Source of the DNA: Croceibacterium_A sp965977975
Lineage (GTDB): Bacteria; Pseudomonadota; Alphaproteobacteria; Sphingomonadales; Sphingomonadaceae
Direction of reading: 5' to 3'
DNA: 16,892 nt
Assembly: GCA_965977975.1 (NCBI GenBank)
Contig: CBHCZH010000069.1
Span: 1-16,892 of the forward strand
In this document: positions 1 through 7,748 of the stretch, in pieces
Numbering within the stretch: position 1 is the first letter of the stretch
How the letters are laid out: the number at the start of each line of letters is the position of its first letter
Program-made: the position numbers and the translations under genes
The notes under the pieces: model-generated
What the model was told of the DNA's origin: nothing
What the model saw: only the letters and a program-made list of their open reading frames with translations
The model's database searches: none

Positions 1-1110
1 GACCGCGAGCAAGGTGGGCACCGCGCGAAGCAGGAAATTGCGCAGCGCATGCCCCCGCGACACCAGCAGCGCGTCGAGCGTCGCTCCGGCGAGCTCGATT
101 GCCGCAGCCGCGGCGAGAATGACCATCGGCTCATAGGCGGAGAGATAATCGGGCCCAGCTATCAGCACGATCAGCCACTGCCCGGCGATCACCCCCAGCA
201 TGACCGAGATTACACCGGTGAAGGCTGCGATCTGGGCGATCCTGGCAGCGATCAGCCGCGCCGCCGCCGGATCGCGCACCAGCTCGGGATATGTCGCGCG
301 CAGCACAGCCTGCGCGAGCTTGAGCAGGCCTTCGCCGAGCTGAGCGGCGACCCGGTAAATCCCGGCTAGGGCCGCGCCGCCGAAAGCCCCGACCAGCAGC
401 ACGACAAGCTGCCGCGACGCGATCAGCAGCATGCCTGAGAGGCCGGTGCCCCACACGAAGCTCCAGGCGCCCTTTTCCGCACGCGCCAGCCGGGTCAGGC
501 TGATGCTTCGCAGCGAAATCGCCTCGCAAGCGAGCGCGAAGCGCCAGTAGCTCGCAGCGGTGGCGAGCTCGGCTATCGCCCAGACGATGAGGAAGCCGGT
601 GATCGTCGGCCAAGCAGCGGTGACGACGACGGCACCGGCGAGGCGCACGATCGAGGTCACGGAATCCGCTACCGCCCCTTTCGCATAACGATCGTGCAGG
701 CGCAGGATACCTGTCGGCGTCGAGCGGAACGTCAGCAGCCATACCACGGTCAGGCCGAGTGCCTCCCAGCGCAGCTCGCGTGGGACGGGCAGCCAATCGC
801 CGGCGAAAGCGAGCAGGAGCGCCGCGGCCGTCGCTCCCGCGGCCCAGCTCAGCAGGTCGAGGCCAATGGCAAACCCGATCGCGTCGCCCACCGTTTCGCG
901 CCGCTGGCCCCATCGCACCACGGCCTGCCAGGTCTGGAACGAGACAAGCCCCGCGATCGCCTGCGCGAAAGCGGTGACGAGCACGAAGCTGCCGAACCCC
1001 TCGAGCCCGAGCGAGCGTGTGGCGAGCGCGAGGTAGCCGAGGCTCAGCACCGCGTTGATACCGCGTGCGCCCATCAGCCAGCCGGTATTGGTCAATGCGC
1101 GGCGGATCAT
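1..1110 (-). CDS. Oligosaccharide/O-antigen flippase (Wzx-like), partial, C-terminus beyond left edge
   Basis: Reading the minus strand from ATG at 1110 gives 370 uninterrupted residues that run off position 1. They begin MIRRALTNTGWLMGARGINA and consist of repeated long hydrophobic segments (for example SVMLGVIAGQWLIVLIAG) separated by short basic loops. This is the pattern of polytopic polysaccharide-export flippases (Polysacc_synt/MATE-like), which move lipid-linked sugar units across the inner membrane. An N-terminal helix with the GLEGFGSFVL type of sequence is typical of the family. Family members are usually 400-500 residues, so roughly 30-130 residues are missing. The frame stays open upstream of 1110, with an in-frame GTG at 1170 that has a purine-rich stretch before it. 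That start would almost touch the divergent VOC gene, so ATG 1110 is preferred, although no strong Shine-Dalgarno precedes it. The sugar substrate cannot be told. Confidence 0.8.
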   Translation of the reverse strand, partial: MIRRALTNTGWLMGARGINAVLSLGYLALATRSLGLEGFGSFVLVTAFAQAIAGLVSFQTWQAVVRWGQRRETVGDAIGFAIGLDLLSWAAGATAAALLLAFAGDWLPVPRELRWEALGLTVVWLLTFRSTPTGILRLHDRYAKGAVADSVTSIVRLAGAVVVTAAWPTITGFLIVWAIAELATAASYWRFALACEAISLRSISLTRLARAEKGAWSFVWGTGLSGMLLIASRQLVVLLVGAFGGAALAGIYRVAAQLGEGLLKLAQAVLRATYPELVRDPAAARLIAARIAQIAAFTGVISVMLGVIAGQWLIVLIAGPDYLSAYEPMVILAAAAAIELAGATLDALLVSRGHALRNFLLRAVPTLLAV

Positions 1111-1177
1111 AGTGGCGGCGGTGTGGCGCAATGGAGCGAGGATTGCAAAGCCAGGTGCCGTGCCGCACACCGCCTCG

Positions 1178-1567
1178 ATGAGCTCTCCGCCTGCCCGCCT
1201 GGCCTTCTTCAAGCTAAACGTGCCCGAGATGGAGCCGGCGCTGGCGTTCTGGCGGGAAGCGTTCGGCTTTCAAGCGACGATGAGCTTCGAGGAGCCGGAC
1301 TTTGCCGAACATGTCCTTGCGCTGCCCGGCCAGGAGCTGGGGCCAAACCTCATGCTGGTCGAGTACAGGGACCGACGCGACGTGACGCCCGGTCCGGGGC
1401 ACGGACCCGTCGGCCTGATCTGCGACGACATCGCCGCGAGCCACGACCGTGCGCTTGCTTGCGGCGCCGAGGTATTGACGGGAGTGTTCGAGGCCGGCGG
1501 GGTCAGAATCGCGCTGCTGCGCAGCCCGCAAGGGCACGAAATCGAGCTCGTGCAGTTACCTTCCTGA
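1178..1567 (+). CDS. VOC-superfamily (glyoxalase/bleomycin-resistance fold) protein
   Basis: A 129-residue protein with the paired beta-alpha-beta-beta-beta layout of the vicinal oxygen chelate superfamily. The first module holds MEPALAFWREAFGF, followed by the strand NLMLVEY. The second holds GPVGLICDDIAASHDRALACG and ends SPQGHEIELVQ. In metal-dependent members each module gives two ligands. Here the first position (FFKLNV) is Lys, not His, and the third (GPVGLIC) lacks His, while acidic residues remain in LVEY and IELV. It may therefore bind rather than convert its ligand, or use another metal geometry. The start is placed at ATG 1178 because the conserved fold begins a few residues later. 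Upstream sequence in frame does not look coding, and no clear ribosome site is visible. The arginase-fold gene follows after 29 bp on the same strand, so the two are probably co-transcribed. Substrate unknown. Confidence 0.8.
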   Translation: MSSPPARLAFFKLNVPEMEPALAFWREAFGFQATMSFEEPDFAEHVLALPGQELGPNLMLVEYRDRRDVTPGPGHGPVGLICDDIAASHDRALACGAEVLTGVFEAGGVRIALLRSPQGHEIELVQLPS

Positions 1568-1596
1568 CCTGCGCCGCCGTCGGGCAGGGAGGAGTA

Positions 1597-2487
1597 ATGA
1601 CTCGTCGATTGAGCGTGATCGGCGCTCCGAGCAGCGCGGGTGCCTATGCCCCCGGACAGGAGAAGGCGCCTGCCGCATTCCGCCGCAACGGCCTGATGCG
1701 GGCTTTGGAGGCGGCCGGCTTGGCGATCAACGACCGAGGAAATGGTCCGTTGTTCCGCTGGCGGCCCGATCCAGCACGACCCGACGCGATGAACCTGTCC
1801 AAAGTGCGCGAGGCGGCGCTTTACGTCGCCGATAACGTCGCCGCATCCTTCGCCGCCGGCGACACGGCGCTGGTGATCGGCGGCGACTGCACGATCGAGC
1901 TTGGAACGGTCGCTGGCGCCCAGCGCGACGGCGGGAGCGTGGCCTTGGTCTACATCGATCTCGACGTCGACTTGAACGCGCCCGGCGAGAGCGACGGGGC
2001 GCTCGACTGGACCGGTGTCGCACACTTGCTCGACCTGCCCGGCGCCGCGCCCGAGCTGAGCGGCCTCGGCTCGCGACGCCCGATGCTCGAGCCGCATCAG
2101 GTGTTCTATTTCGCCGCCGACAACATCGAGCCGAACGAGGCGGCCGTGATCGCGCAGCGCAGGATCACCAAGATCGGACTCGACGAGGTGAAGGTCGACG
2201 CGCGCGGGGCCGCCGGAAGGGCCGTTCGATGGGCCAGCGGCCACGACCGGATGCTGATCCATCTCGACGCCGACGTGCTGTCGTTCACGGCGTTTCCCGT
2301 CGCCGAGAACACCCGGCGCCGCAACGGCCTCACGCTTGAGGAGCTATCGGAAGCTCTGAAAGTGCTCATCGCGGCCCCCAATTGGTCGGCGCTCACCCTT
2401 GCGGAATTCAACCCCGACCATGCGCCGGACGAGGCCGAAACGTTCGGCGCACTCGTATCGATGCTGACGGTCGCCCTGGCTGCCTGA
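1597..2487 (+). CDS. Arginase/agmatinase-fold protein, non-canonical metal site
   Basis: A 296-residue protein of the ureohydrolase (arginase-deacetylase) fold. The recognisable blocks are VIGGDCTIELG (residues 93-103), YIDLDVDLNAP (119-129), IHLDADVL (221-228) and LAEFNPDHAPDE (268-279). Canonical arginases bind two Mn ions through His in GGDH, Asp-x-His-x-Asp, and Asp-x-Asp. Here those positions read Cys98, Asp121/Asp123/Asp125 and Asp224/Asp226, so both His ligands are replaced while the aspartates and the Glu270-x-Asn-Pro motif remain. The segment PVAENTRRRNGLT takes the place of the usual Gly-rich loop. As I recall, GGDC-type arginase-fold proteins form a recurring side branch, so this is probably not decay. 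Start ATG 1597 has the ribosome site GGGAGG a few bases upstream. The upstream reading frame is open for about 300 codons but is not coding. The substrate may not be arginine or agmatine. Confidence 0.85.
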   Translation: MTRRLSVIGAPSSAGAYAPGQEKAPAAFRRNGLMRALEAAGLAINDRGNGPLFRWRPDPARPDAMNLSKVREAALYVADNVAASFAAGDTALVIGGDCTIELGTVAGAQRDGGSVALVYIDLDVDLNAPGESDGALDWTGVAHLLDLPGAAPELSGLGSRRPMLEPHQVFYFAADNIEPNEAAVIAQRRITKIGLDEVKVDARGAAGRAVRWASGHDRMLIHLDADVLSFTAFPVAENTRRRNGLTLEELSEALKVLIAAPNWSALTLAEFNPDHAPDEAETFGALVSMLTVALAA

Positions 2488-2491
2488 TCGC

Positions 2492-3514
2492 TCAGCCTGC
2501 TCCTTCCAGCACTTCCGCCAACGCGGCCGGACGCAGCTCGTGTTCGAGCTGGTCCATCGTGCATTGCCAGGGCGCCTTGTCTGCGCGCCAGCGATGGAAA
2601 GTCGTCCCGTGACGAAAGCGCTGGCCGGTGACCTGGTCGTAGATCACCTCGACGACCAACTGGGGCCTCAACGCGACCCATTCGGTACTGCGCCCGCGGC
2701 TCCAGCGGCTCGGGCCGCCGGGCGAGGTGCCGGTGAAGGCGGATGGGCTATGCAACGGCTCGAGCTTGCCAAGCAGTTCGGCGCGATCGGTGTCGGAAAA
2801 CGATGAGGTGAAGCCGACGTAGTTGAGCCTGCCGCCGGTGTCATAAAGGCCGAGCAGCAGGGAGCCGACCTTATTGCCCGACAATCGGTAACCCCCGACC
2901 ACGCAATCCGCGGTGCGATGTTGCTTAACCTTGACCATCGTTCGCTCCCCGGGCTGGTAAGGTGCGTCGAGCCGTTTCGCGATGATGCCGTCGAGCGCGC
3001 CGCCGCCGGCTGCGAACCAGTGCTCCGCCAGCCGGCGGTCGGTCGTGCTCGGCGAGAGCAGGAGGCGCGGCCCCGCCGCCACGGCCATGAAGGCTTCGAG
3101 CGCTTGTCGCCGCGTTGCGAGCGGCTCGTCGGCAAGCCTCCTTGCGCCGATTTGCAGAGCATCGAACAACATCAACTGCGCCGGCGTCTCGCGCGACAGC
3201 TTGGCGATCCGCGACGCCGCTGGATGGAGCCGCAGTTGCAACGCTGCGAACGACAGGATCTCCCCGACAGGCAGCACCAGCTCGCCGTCGAGCACGAAGC
3301 GGGGTTCGCGAAGGGCCTGCAAGGCGGCGGCGATCTCGGGGAAATAGCGCGCGAGTGGCTTCCCCGACTTCGACATCAGTTCGATCGCATCGCCGTCGCG
3401 GAAGGCGAGGCAGCGGAAGCCGTCCCACTTCGGCTCGAACTGCCAGCCCTCGCCCAACGGAATATCGTCCGCCAGCCTCGCTTCCATTGGAGGGGTGTCG
3501 AGCGCGATCGCCAT
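2492..3514 (-). CDS. ATP-dependent DNA ligase (LigC/LigD-ligase-domain type)
   Basis: A 340-residue single-polypeptide ATP-dependent ligase that seals nicks by way of an enzyme-AMP intermediate. Motif I is EPKWDGFRCL with the adenylated lysine at K29. FVLDGELVLP, DGIIAKRLD (motif IV) and MVKVKQHRTADCVVGGY (motif V) follow, and RFRHGTTFHRW lies in the C-terminal OB domain. No polymerase/primase or nuclease domain is attached, and no Ku gene is in the window. It is therefore a stand-alone accessory ligase like LigC, additional to the NAD-dependent LigA expected elsewhere. ATG 3514 is chosen over the longer open frame because GGGGAG lies just upstream and the conserved region starts soon after; the upstream residues are unlike the family. 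It lies 35 bp downstream of the LysR gene on the same strand and may share its transcript. It converges on the arginase-fold gene with 4 bp between stop codons. Confidence 0.9.
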   Translation of the reverse strand: MAIALDTPPMEARLADDIPLGEGWQFEPKWDGFRCLAFRDGDAIELMSKSGKPLARYFPEIAAALQALREPRFVLDGELVLPVGEILSFAALQLRLHPAASRIAKLSRETPAQLMLFDALQIGARRLADEPLATRRQALEAFMAVAAGPRLLLSPSTTDRRLAEHWFAAGGGALDGIIAKRLDAPYQPGERTMVKVKQHRTADCVVGGYRLSGNKVGSLLLGLYDTGGRLNYVGFTSSFSDTDRAELLGKLEPLHSPSAFTGTSPGGPSRWSRGRSTEWVALRPQLVVEVIYDQVTGQRFRHGTTFHRWRADKAPWQCTMDQLEHELRPAALAEVLEGAG

Positions 3515-3549
3515 GGCTCCCCAATGCCGGGCGCCTCCGCGCAGTTCCG

Positions 3550-4494
3550 TCAGGCGAATTCGTCCGCGAAGATCGAGATGGTGCGGTAGTTGGGATCCTG
3601 CAGCACGCTGGACAGCAGGAACGCCTGCACCGCGTCGCACCGCGGATCGCCGCCCGCGTCCTTGCGGTACCAGAGCAGGCGCCAGTTCTCGAGCGGATAG
3701 AGCAGGATCACGTCGTCGCGCATCTCCGGCGGCAGGATTGCGTCGGCGAACGAAGACACGCCGACTCCGCGTTCGAGCATCGCGGCCATCACGTCGTAGT
3801 ATTGAGTGTGCCCGATCACGTGGCGCGGGCGAATGCCGTGTCGCTCGAACGCCTGCAGGATCGCCTCTTCCTGCCAGCTCGCGGCCAGCGGCATGATGAA
3901 TGGCAGCGTGTTGATGTGCTCGGGGCGCAGAGGCAGCTGCCGTCCCTCGGCAAACTTGCGGTGGCCGTAAATGCCGCCTCGGACCAAGGCGAGCTCGCGC
4001 ACATGTCCATCGACACCGCGGTCCGCGCGATGATGGATCAACGCGAAGTCGTAGCGACCGTCCTCGAGCTCGCGAACCAGATTGCTCGTCGGGGGATGAG
4101 GTTCGAAGTTCAGCTCGATCAGCGGATGGCCCGCGAAAAAGCGGTCAAGCTTGGGCCGGATGTACCCATCGAGCAGGCCTTGGCCCACCAGCACACGGTA
4201 GCGCACGGTGTTTTCCCTGTCGCCACGCCGGCGATGCGCCGCCAGCGCCTCGCCCGCCGTTTGGAAGGCCCGCAAATCGTCGAGGAACGCCATTCCTTCC
4301 GGAGTCAGCGTCGGACGTTGCCCCGGCCGGCGCGCGAACAGCTGCAGGCCGAGTTGCTCCTCGAGCGCCTTCATCTGGTTGCTGACCGAAGCCTGCGAAA
4401 TGCCGAGGCTTTCCGCGCTGCGCCGAAAGCTGCGGGTGGCGCAGAGGCTGGCGAAAACCTCCAGCTGGCGCATCGTGAACGGCAGGTTCGGCAT
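3550..4494 (-). CDS. LysR-family transcriptional regulator
   Basis: A 314-residue LysR-type regulator. The N-terminal winged helix-turn-helix is clear (MRQLEVFASLCATRSFRRSA then ISQASVSNQMKALEEQLGLQ, about residues 8-52). It is followed by TPEGMAFLDDLRAF and a substrate-binding domain of about 200 residues that should sense a small effector. ATG 4494 is preferred over the in-frame GTG at 4533, because the longer version would add 13 unconserved residues and would translate across the dyad at 4508-4531. It is divergent from the TonB-dependent receptor gene, with 121 bp between start codons. This is the classic layout in which a LysR protein controls both itself and the neighbouring operon, so it is the likely inducer-responsive switch for receptor and sulfatase. 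The effector is unknown; by analogy it could be the imported compound or its desulfated product. Confidence 0.92.
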   Translation of the reverse strand: MPNLPFTMRQLEVFASLCATRSFRRSAESLGISQASVSNQMKALEEQLGLQLFARRPGQRPTLTPEGMAFLDDLRAFQTAGEALAAHRRRGDRENTVRYRVLVGQGLLDGYIRPKLDRFFAGHPLIELNFEPHPPTSNLVRELEDGRYDFALIHHRADRGVDGHVRELALVRGGIYGHRKFAEGRQLPLRPEHINTLPFIMPLAASWQEEAILQAFERHGIRPRHVIGHTQYYDVMAAMLERGVGVSSFADAILPPEMRDDVILLYPLENWRLLWYRKDAGGDPRCDAVQAFLLSSVLQDPNYRTISIFADEFA

Positions 4495-4507
4495 TATCGG
4501 TTCCGCC

Positions 4508-4531
4508 GATAGGTATAACTTTTGATCTATC
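4508..4531. promoter_or_regulatory. Candidate LysR operator dyad
   Basis: GATAG (4508-4512) is mirrored by CTATC (4527-4531). Inside these arms T4514/A4525 and A4517-A4518/T4521-T4522 also pair, giving 8 of 12 symmetric positions in an AT-rich 24-bp element. LysR proteins typically bind dyads of the T-N11-A kind; here the inner pair is T-N10-A, so the match is approximate. It lies 14 bp before the LysR ATG and about 84 bp before the receptor start, a normal place for a site that represses the regulator and activates the divergent gene. Confidence 0.45.
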
Positions 4532-4603
4532 ACCTGTCATCACTTCGCGATGCGTTGCTTTCGCAAGTCGGTCAGGTGACCCCGGCCTCCTACGAGAAAG
4601 TCC

Positions 4604-4610
4604 GGGGAGG
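4604..4610 (+). promoter_or_regulatory. Ribosome binding site deciding the receptor start
   Basis: GGGGAGG ends 5 bases before the ATG at 4616. Another ATG at 4612 lies only 1 base after it, in a different frame that does not encode the receptor. The spacing and the signal peptide that follows support 4616. Confidence 0.7.
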
Positions 4611-4615
4611 GATGA

Positions 4616-7600
4616 ATGTCACGTTTCGCCGCCGCCAGCCGCAAGCATTTGCACCGAGCGCTGATCAGTGGAGTCAGCACCGCCTTCCTCGGGGTGTGGG
4701 CCGGACCCGCTTTGGCTCAGAACGAGGCGGACGAGGCGGCAACGGCCGTGGAGAACGGCGAGACCACGATCACGGTCACCGGCTCGCGCATTCGCGCCGA
4801 CGGGATGCAAGCGCCGGTGCCAGTTACCGTGGTAGACGCGGCGGAAGTCGAAACCCTTTCGCCGGGCGCGCTGATCACAGGCGTCAGCCAACTGCCGCAA
4901 TTCTACGGCAACCAAACGCCAAACAGCGGCAACTTCTTCCTGCGTAGCGGTTACGGTTCGCTCAACTTGCGCGGCCTCGGCGTCAACCGCACGCTGACTC
5001 TGCTCAACGGCCGCCGGGTTCCTTCAACCAGCGCTTTCGGCGGCGTGGACATCAACTTGTTTCCCGAAGCCATGATCGCCAGCGTCGAGACCACCACAGG
5101 CGGCGCATCGGCCGCGTATGGCACCGATGCAGTAGCGGGCGTGGTCAACTTCATCCTCGACACCAACTTCACGGGGCTCGAGGTCAGCGCCCAGTCCGGC
5201 GTGACCGATCGTGGAGACGGCGAGAATTACGAGATTTCGGCGGCCTATGGCCGGTCCTTTGCCGGCGGGCGAGGCCATTTCCTGCTCTCGGCCGAATACT
5301 ACGACCAGGAAGGCATCCACAATTACAACGAGCGCGACTGGTACCAGGCCTGGGGCACCTTCGGCAGCGGAACCGAAGCCGATCCCTACCGCTTCTCGCC
5401 AAGTGTGATCTCGGCCAACGCCACCTTCGACGGCGCGATCTTCGCGCCCGGTACCGCGATCAACGGGCTGCAGTTCGATCGCAACGGCAACGTGGCGCCG
5501 CGAGTGCCGGGATCGGTGCTGCAAGGCACGATGGGCACTCCGCCGGCGCGCACCAACGGCGGCAGCGGCGACGATCTCGGCAACGAGGTATTCACACTCT
5601 ACCCCGACCTCGATCGCTATTCGGTTTTTGCTTACGGCGAATTCGACGCGACCGACGGCTTCAAATTGTTCGGTCAGTACCTCCACGGACGAACGTCGAT
5701 ATTCTCCTACAACGCGCCTCGGGGCAGCTTCGGCGGCACGCCGACGGCGCTGACGATCTTCAGCGGCAACCCGTTCCTCCCGGCCAGCCTCCAGGCGACG
5801 ATGACGGCCAACAACATCGCCAGCTTCACGCTCCGCCGGATGGGAAGCATCGAGGACATCGGGCAGATGCACCTCGACGACACCACGACCCAGCACATCG
5901 GCACCCTCGGCTTCGAGTGGGATCTTCCGAGCGATGGCCTACTTGGCGGGTGGGAGATCGACGGCTTTTGGCAGTACGGCCACTCGAAGCGCGATTGGCG
6001 CCAGCTCGGCCTGCGCGTCGACAGGATCTTTGCGGCCGTCGACGCCGTGCGAGACGCAAACGGCAATATCGTCTGCCGCGTCTCTACCTTTGCGGGCGGC
6101 GCCGCGGCCTTCCCGGGTTGTCAGCCGCTCAACCTTTTCGGGCGCGGCAACGCTTCCCCCGAGGCGATCGATTACGTCGTCGGCTTCGAGCCTGGGCAGA
6201 CCATCAACACGCCGCTCTACTTCCCCGACACGGGGTTCAGCCTTGGCGAGGACTACAGCTACGAGACCTCCGAGGCGAAAGTGAATCTCACCACTTTCGA
6301 GCAGCATTTCGCGGAGATCTCGGCCGCCGGCGATCTCATCGATCTGTGGGCCGGACCGGTCGCAGTGGCGCTCGGCGCGTCCTATCGCAAGGATTCCATC
6401 CGTCAGGTAGTGCAGGACGTCACCAATCCGGCCTCCAACCACGACACGTTCCGTCCGGTGCGATGCGACGACCCCTCAATCGGCCTGCGTGGGGTCAGTC
6501 CGCCCGACTGCACCAATACGGTCGGCGTTCAGTATTCGAAGGTATCGAACATCCGCGGTTCGGCGGACGTATGGGAGGCCTTCGCCGAGACGCTGATTCC
6601 GCTCATCGACACCAACGGATTCAGCGCCAACGTCAATGCGGCGGTACGATGGGCCGACTATTCGGGATCGGGCACGATCTGGGCCTACAAAGGCGGCGCC
6701 GAGGTGGGCATTGCCGACATGATCCGCCTGCGCGGCACATATTCGCGCGACGTGCGCGCGGCCAACCTGTCCGAGCGGTTCGACAAGACCGGCGGTGCCG
6801 CAACGATCGACGATCCGCGCACGCCAGGCGTGATCGAGGCCATCACCGTGACTCGATTCTCCGGCGGCAACCCGAATGTAAGTCCGGAGGAAGCAGACAC
6901 CTTCACGCTCGGCGCGGTTTTCCAGCCTGAGTTCATTCCCGGGCTGTCTGCATCGGTCGACTGGTACAAGATCAAGATCAAGGACGCGATCGGTCAGGTC
7001 GGCACGCAGGGTGTGCTAAACCGCTGCTTCCTCGAGAACGCGCAGGAGTTCTGCGACCTCGTCACGCTCGATGGCGCGGGGAACATCATCCTGGTCGGCG
7101 ACGTGTTCGTGAACGTCGCGAGGTCCGAGGTCAGCGGCGTCGATGCCGAGCTGAGCTACAACACCTCGCTGACTCTGTTCGGCGGCGGAATGGAATCGAT
7201 CGGCTTCCGCGCCTTCGCGAGCTGGCTGACCGAACGGTCCGAGACGAACAGCTCGGGCATCACGACCGACTTTGCGGGCCAGACCGGCGCGACGCAGAGC
7301 TCGCAGGTCTACCTGCCCTATGCCGACTTCAAGGCGACCGGCAGCCTCACCTACCGCAACGGCGGCTTCTCGACGCTGCTGCAGGCGCGCTACATCGGCG
7401 ACGGTATCCATGACGTTTGCGGCGCGGGACGGTGCGCGCCCGCCTCAACCGTGGTCCTCGAAGACAACACGGTCAATGACGTGCTCTACCTCGATTTTCG
7501 CGTCGGCTATCTGTTCGAGCTGGCGGGCTCCGACGTCGAGTTGTTCGCGAACGTCACCAACTTGACCGATGAGGCGCCACCCGTGACGCCGTCTTATAGC

Positions 7601-7690
7601 GCGTTTCTCGGCTATTCGACGCAGCACAACGCCTCGGTCTACGACGTCCTCGGACGCCGTTTCACGGTCGGTGTGAAGGTCCGGATGTAG
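4616..7690 (+). CDS. TonB-dependent outer-membrane receptor
   Basis: A 1024-residue TonB-dependent receptor, which imports large or scarce solutes through the outer membrane using TonB/ExbBD energy. Residues 1-34 form a signal peptide with probable cleavage after PALA. A TonB-box-like ETTITVTGSR follows at about 49-58. The plug covers roughly 60-185 (LNLRGLGVNRTLTLLNGRRV, then GGASAAYGTDAVAGVVNFIL). The rest is the 22-strand barrel, ending GRRFTVGVKVRM. Cysteine pairs occur at VCRVSTF...GCQPLNLFG, VRCDDP...PDCTN, NRCFLENAQEFCD and DVCGAGRC, probably disulfides in surface loops and typical of sphingomonad receptors. The size and type suggest carbohydrate or complex organic uptake rather than siderophore uptake, but the ligand cannot be told. 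It is divergent from the LysR gene and 58 bp upstream of the sulfatase gene on the same strand, so the two are likely one operon. Confidence 0.95.
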   Translation: MSRFAAASRKHLHRALISGVSTAFLGVWAGPALAQNEADEAATAVENGETTITVTGSRIRADGMQAPVPVTVVDAAEVETLSPGALITGVSQLPQFYGNQTPNSGNFFLRSGYGSLNLRGLGVNRTLTLLNGRRVPSTSAFGGVDINLFPEAMIASVETTTGGASAAYGTDAVAGVVNFILDTNFTGLEVSAQSGVTDRGDGENYEISAAYGRSFAGGRGHFLLSAEYYDQEGIHNYNERDWYQAWGTFGSGTEADPYRFSPSVISANATFDGAIFAPGTAINGLQFDRNGNVAPRVPGSVLQGTMGTPPARTNGGSGDDLGNEVFTLYPDLDRYSVFAYGEFDATDGFKLFGQYLHGRTSIFSYNAPRGSFGGTPTALTIFSGNPFLPASLQATMTANNIASFTLRRMGSIEDIGQMHLDDTTTQHIGTLGFEWDLPSDGLLGGWEIDGFWQYGHSKRDWRQLGLRVDRIFAAVDAVRDANGNIVCRVSTFAGGAAAFPGCQPLNLFGRGNASPEAIDYVVGFEPGQTINTPLYFPDTGFSLGEDYSYETSEAKVNLTTFEQHFAEISAAGDLIDLWAGPVAVALGASYRKDSIRQVVQDVTNPASNHDTFRPVRCDDPSIGLRGVSPPDCTNTVGVQYSKVSNIRGSADVWEAFAETLIPLIDTNGFSANVNAAVRWADYSGSGTIWAYKGGAEVGIADMIRLRGTYSRDVRAANLSERFDKTGGAATIDDPRTPGVIEAITVTRFSGGNPNVSPEEADTFTLGAVFQPEFIPGLSASVDWYKIKIKDAIGQVGTQGVLNRCFLENAQEFCDLVTLDGAGNIILVGDVFVNVARSEVSGVDAELSYNTSLTLFGGGMESIGFRAFASWLTERSETNSSGITTDFAGQTGATQSSQVYLPYADFKATGSLTYRNGGFSTLLQARYIGDGIHDVCGAGRCAPASTVVLEDNTVNDVLYLDFRVGYLFELAGSDVELFANVTNLTDEAPPVTPSYSAFLGYSTQHNASVYDVLGRRFTVGVKVRM

Positions 7691-7748
7691 GACTGCAGCG
7701 GTTCGATATTGCAGCTATTATCGCGCCGACGAGAGAGGGACGCAATTC

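Larger units (their letters stand above)
4495..4615. promoter_or_regulatory. Divergent control region between LysR gene and TonB-dependent receptor
   Basis: This 121-bp gap is the longest non-coding stretch in the window and must hold the promoters of both divergent genes. It contains the AT-rich dyad at 4508-4531. It also has a second pair of inverted hexamers, CACCTG (4531-4536) and CAGGTG (4573-4578), and a short TGCG/CGCA pair at 4551-4565. The surrounding genes are strongly GC-rich, so the AT-rich block around 4511-4530 stands out. I could not fix -35/-10 boxes by eye with confidence. No protein-coding signal is seen. Confidence 0.6.

Noticed and set aside
131..1168. Long minus-strand open frame of 345 residues over the flippase region
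   Set aside because: Its product is Arg- and Ala-rich with no membrane segments. The neighbouring frame, from 1110 to the edge, encodes the hydrophobic flippase, so this is a shadow frame of GC-rich DNA.
1270..2262. 330-residue minus-strand open frame opposite the VOC and arginase-fold genes
   Set aside because: It spans two genes of known families on the other strand and shows no recognisable domain.
3115..4512. 465-residue plus-strand open frame opposite the ligase and LysR genes
   Set aside because: It overlaps two well-supported genes on the minus strand, is Arg-rich and has no family features.
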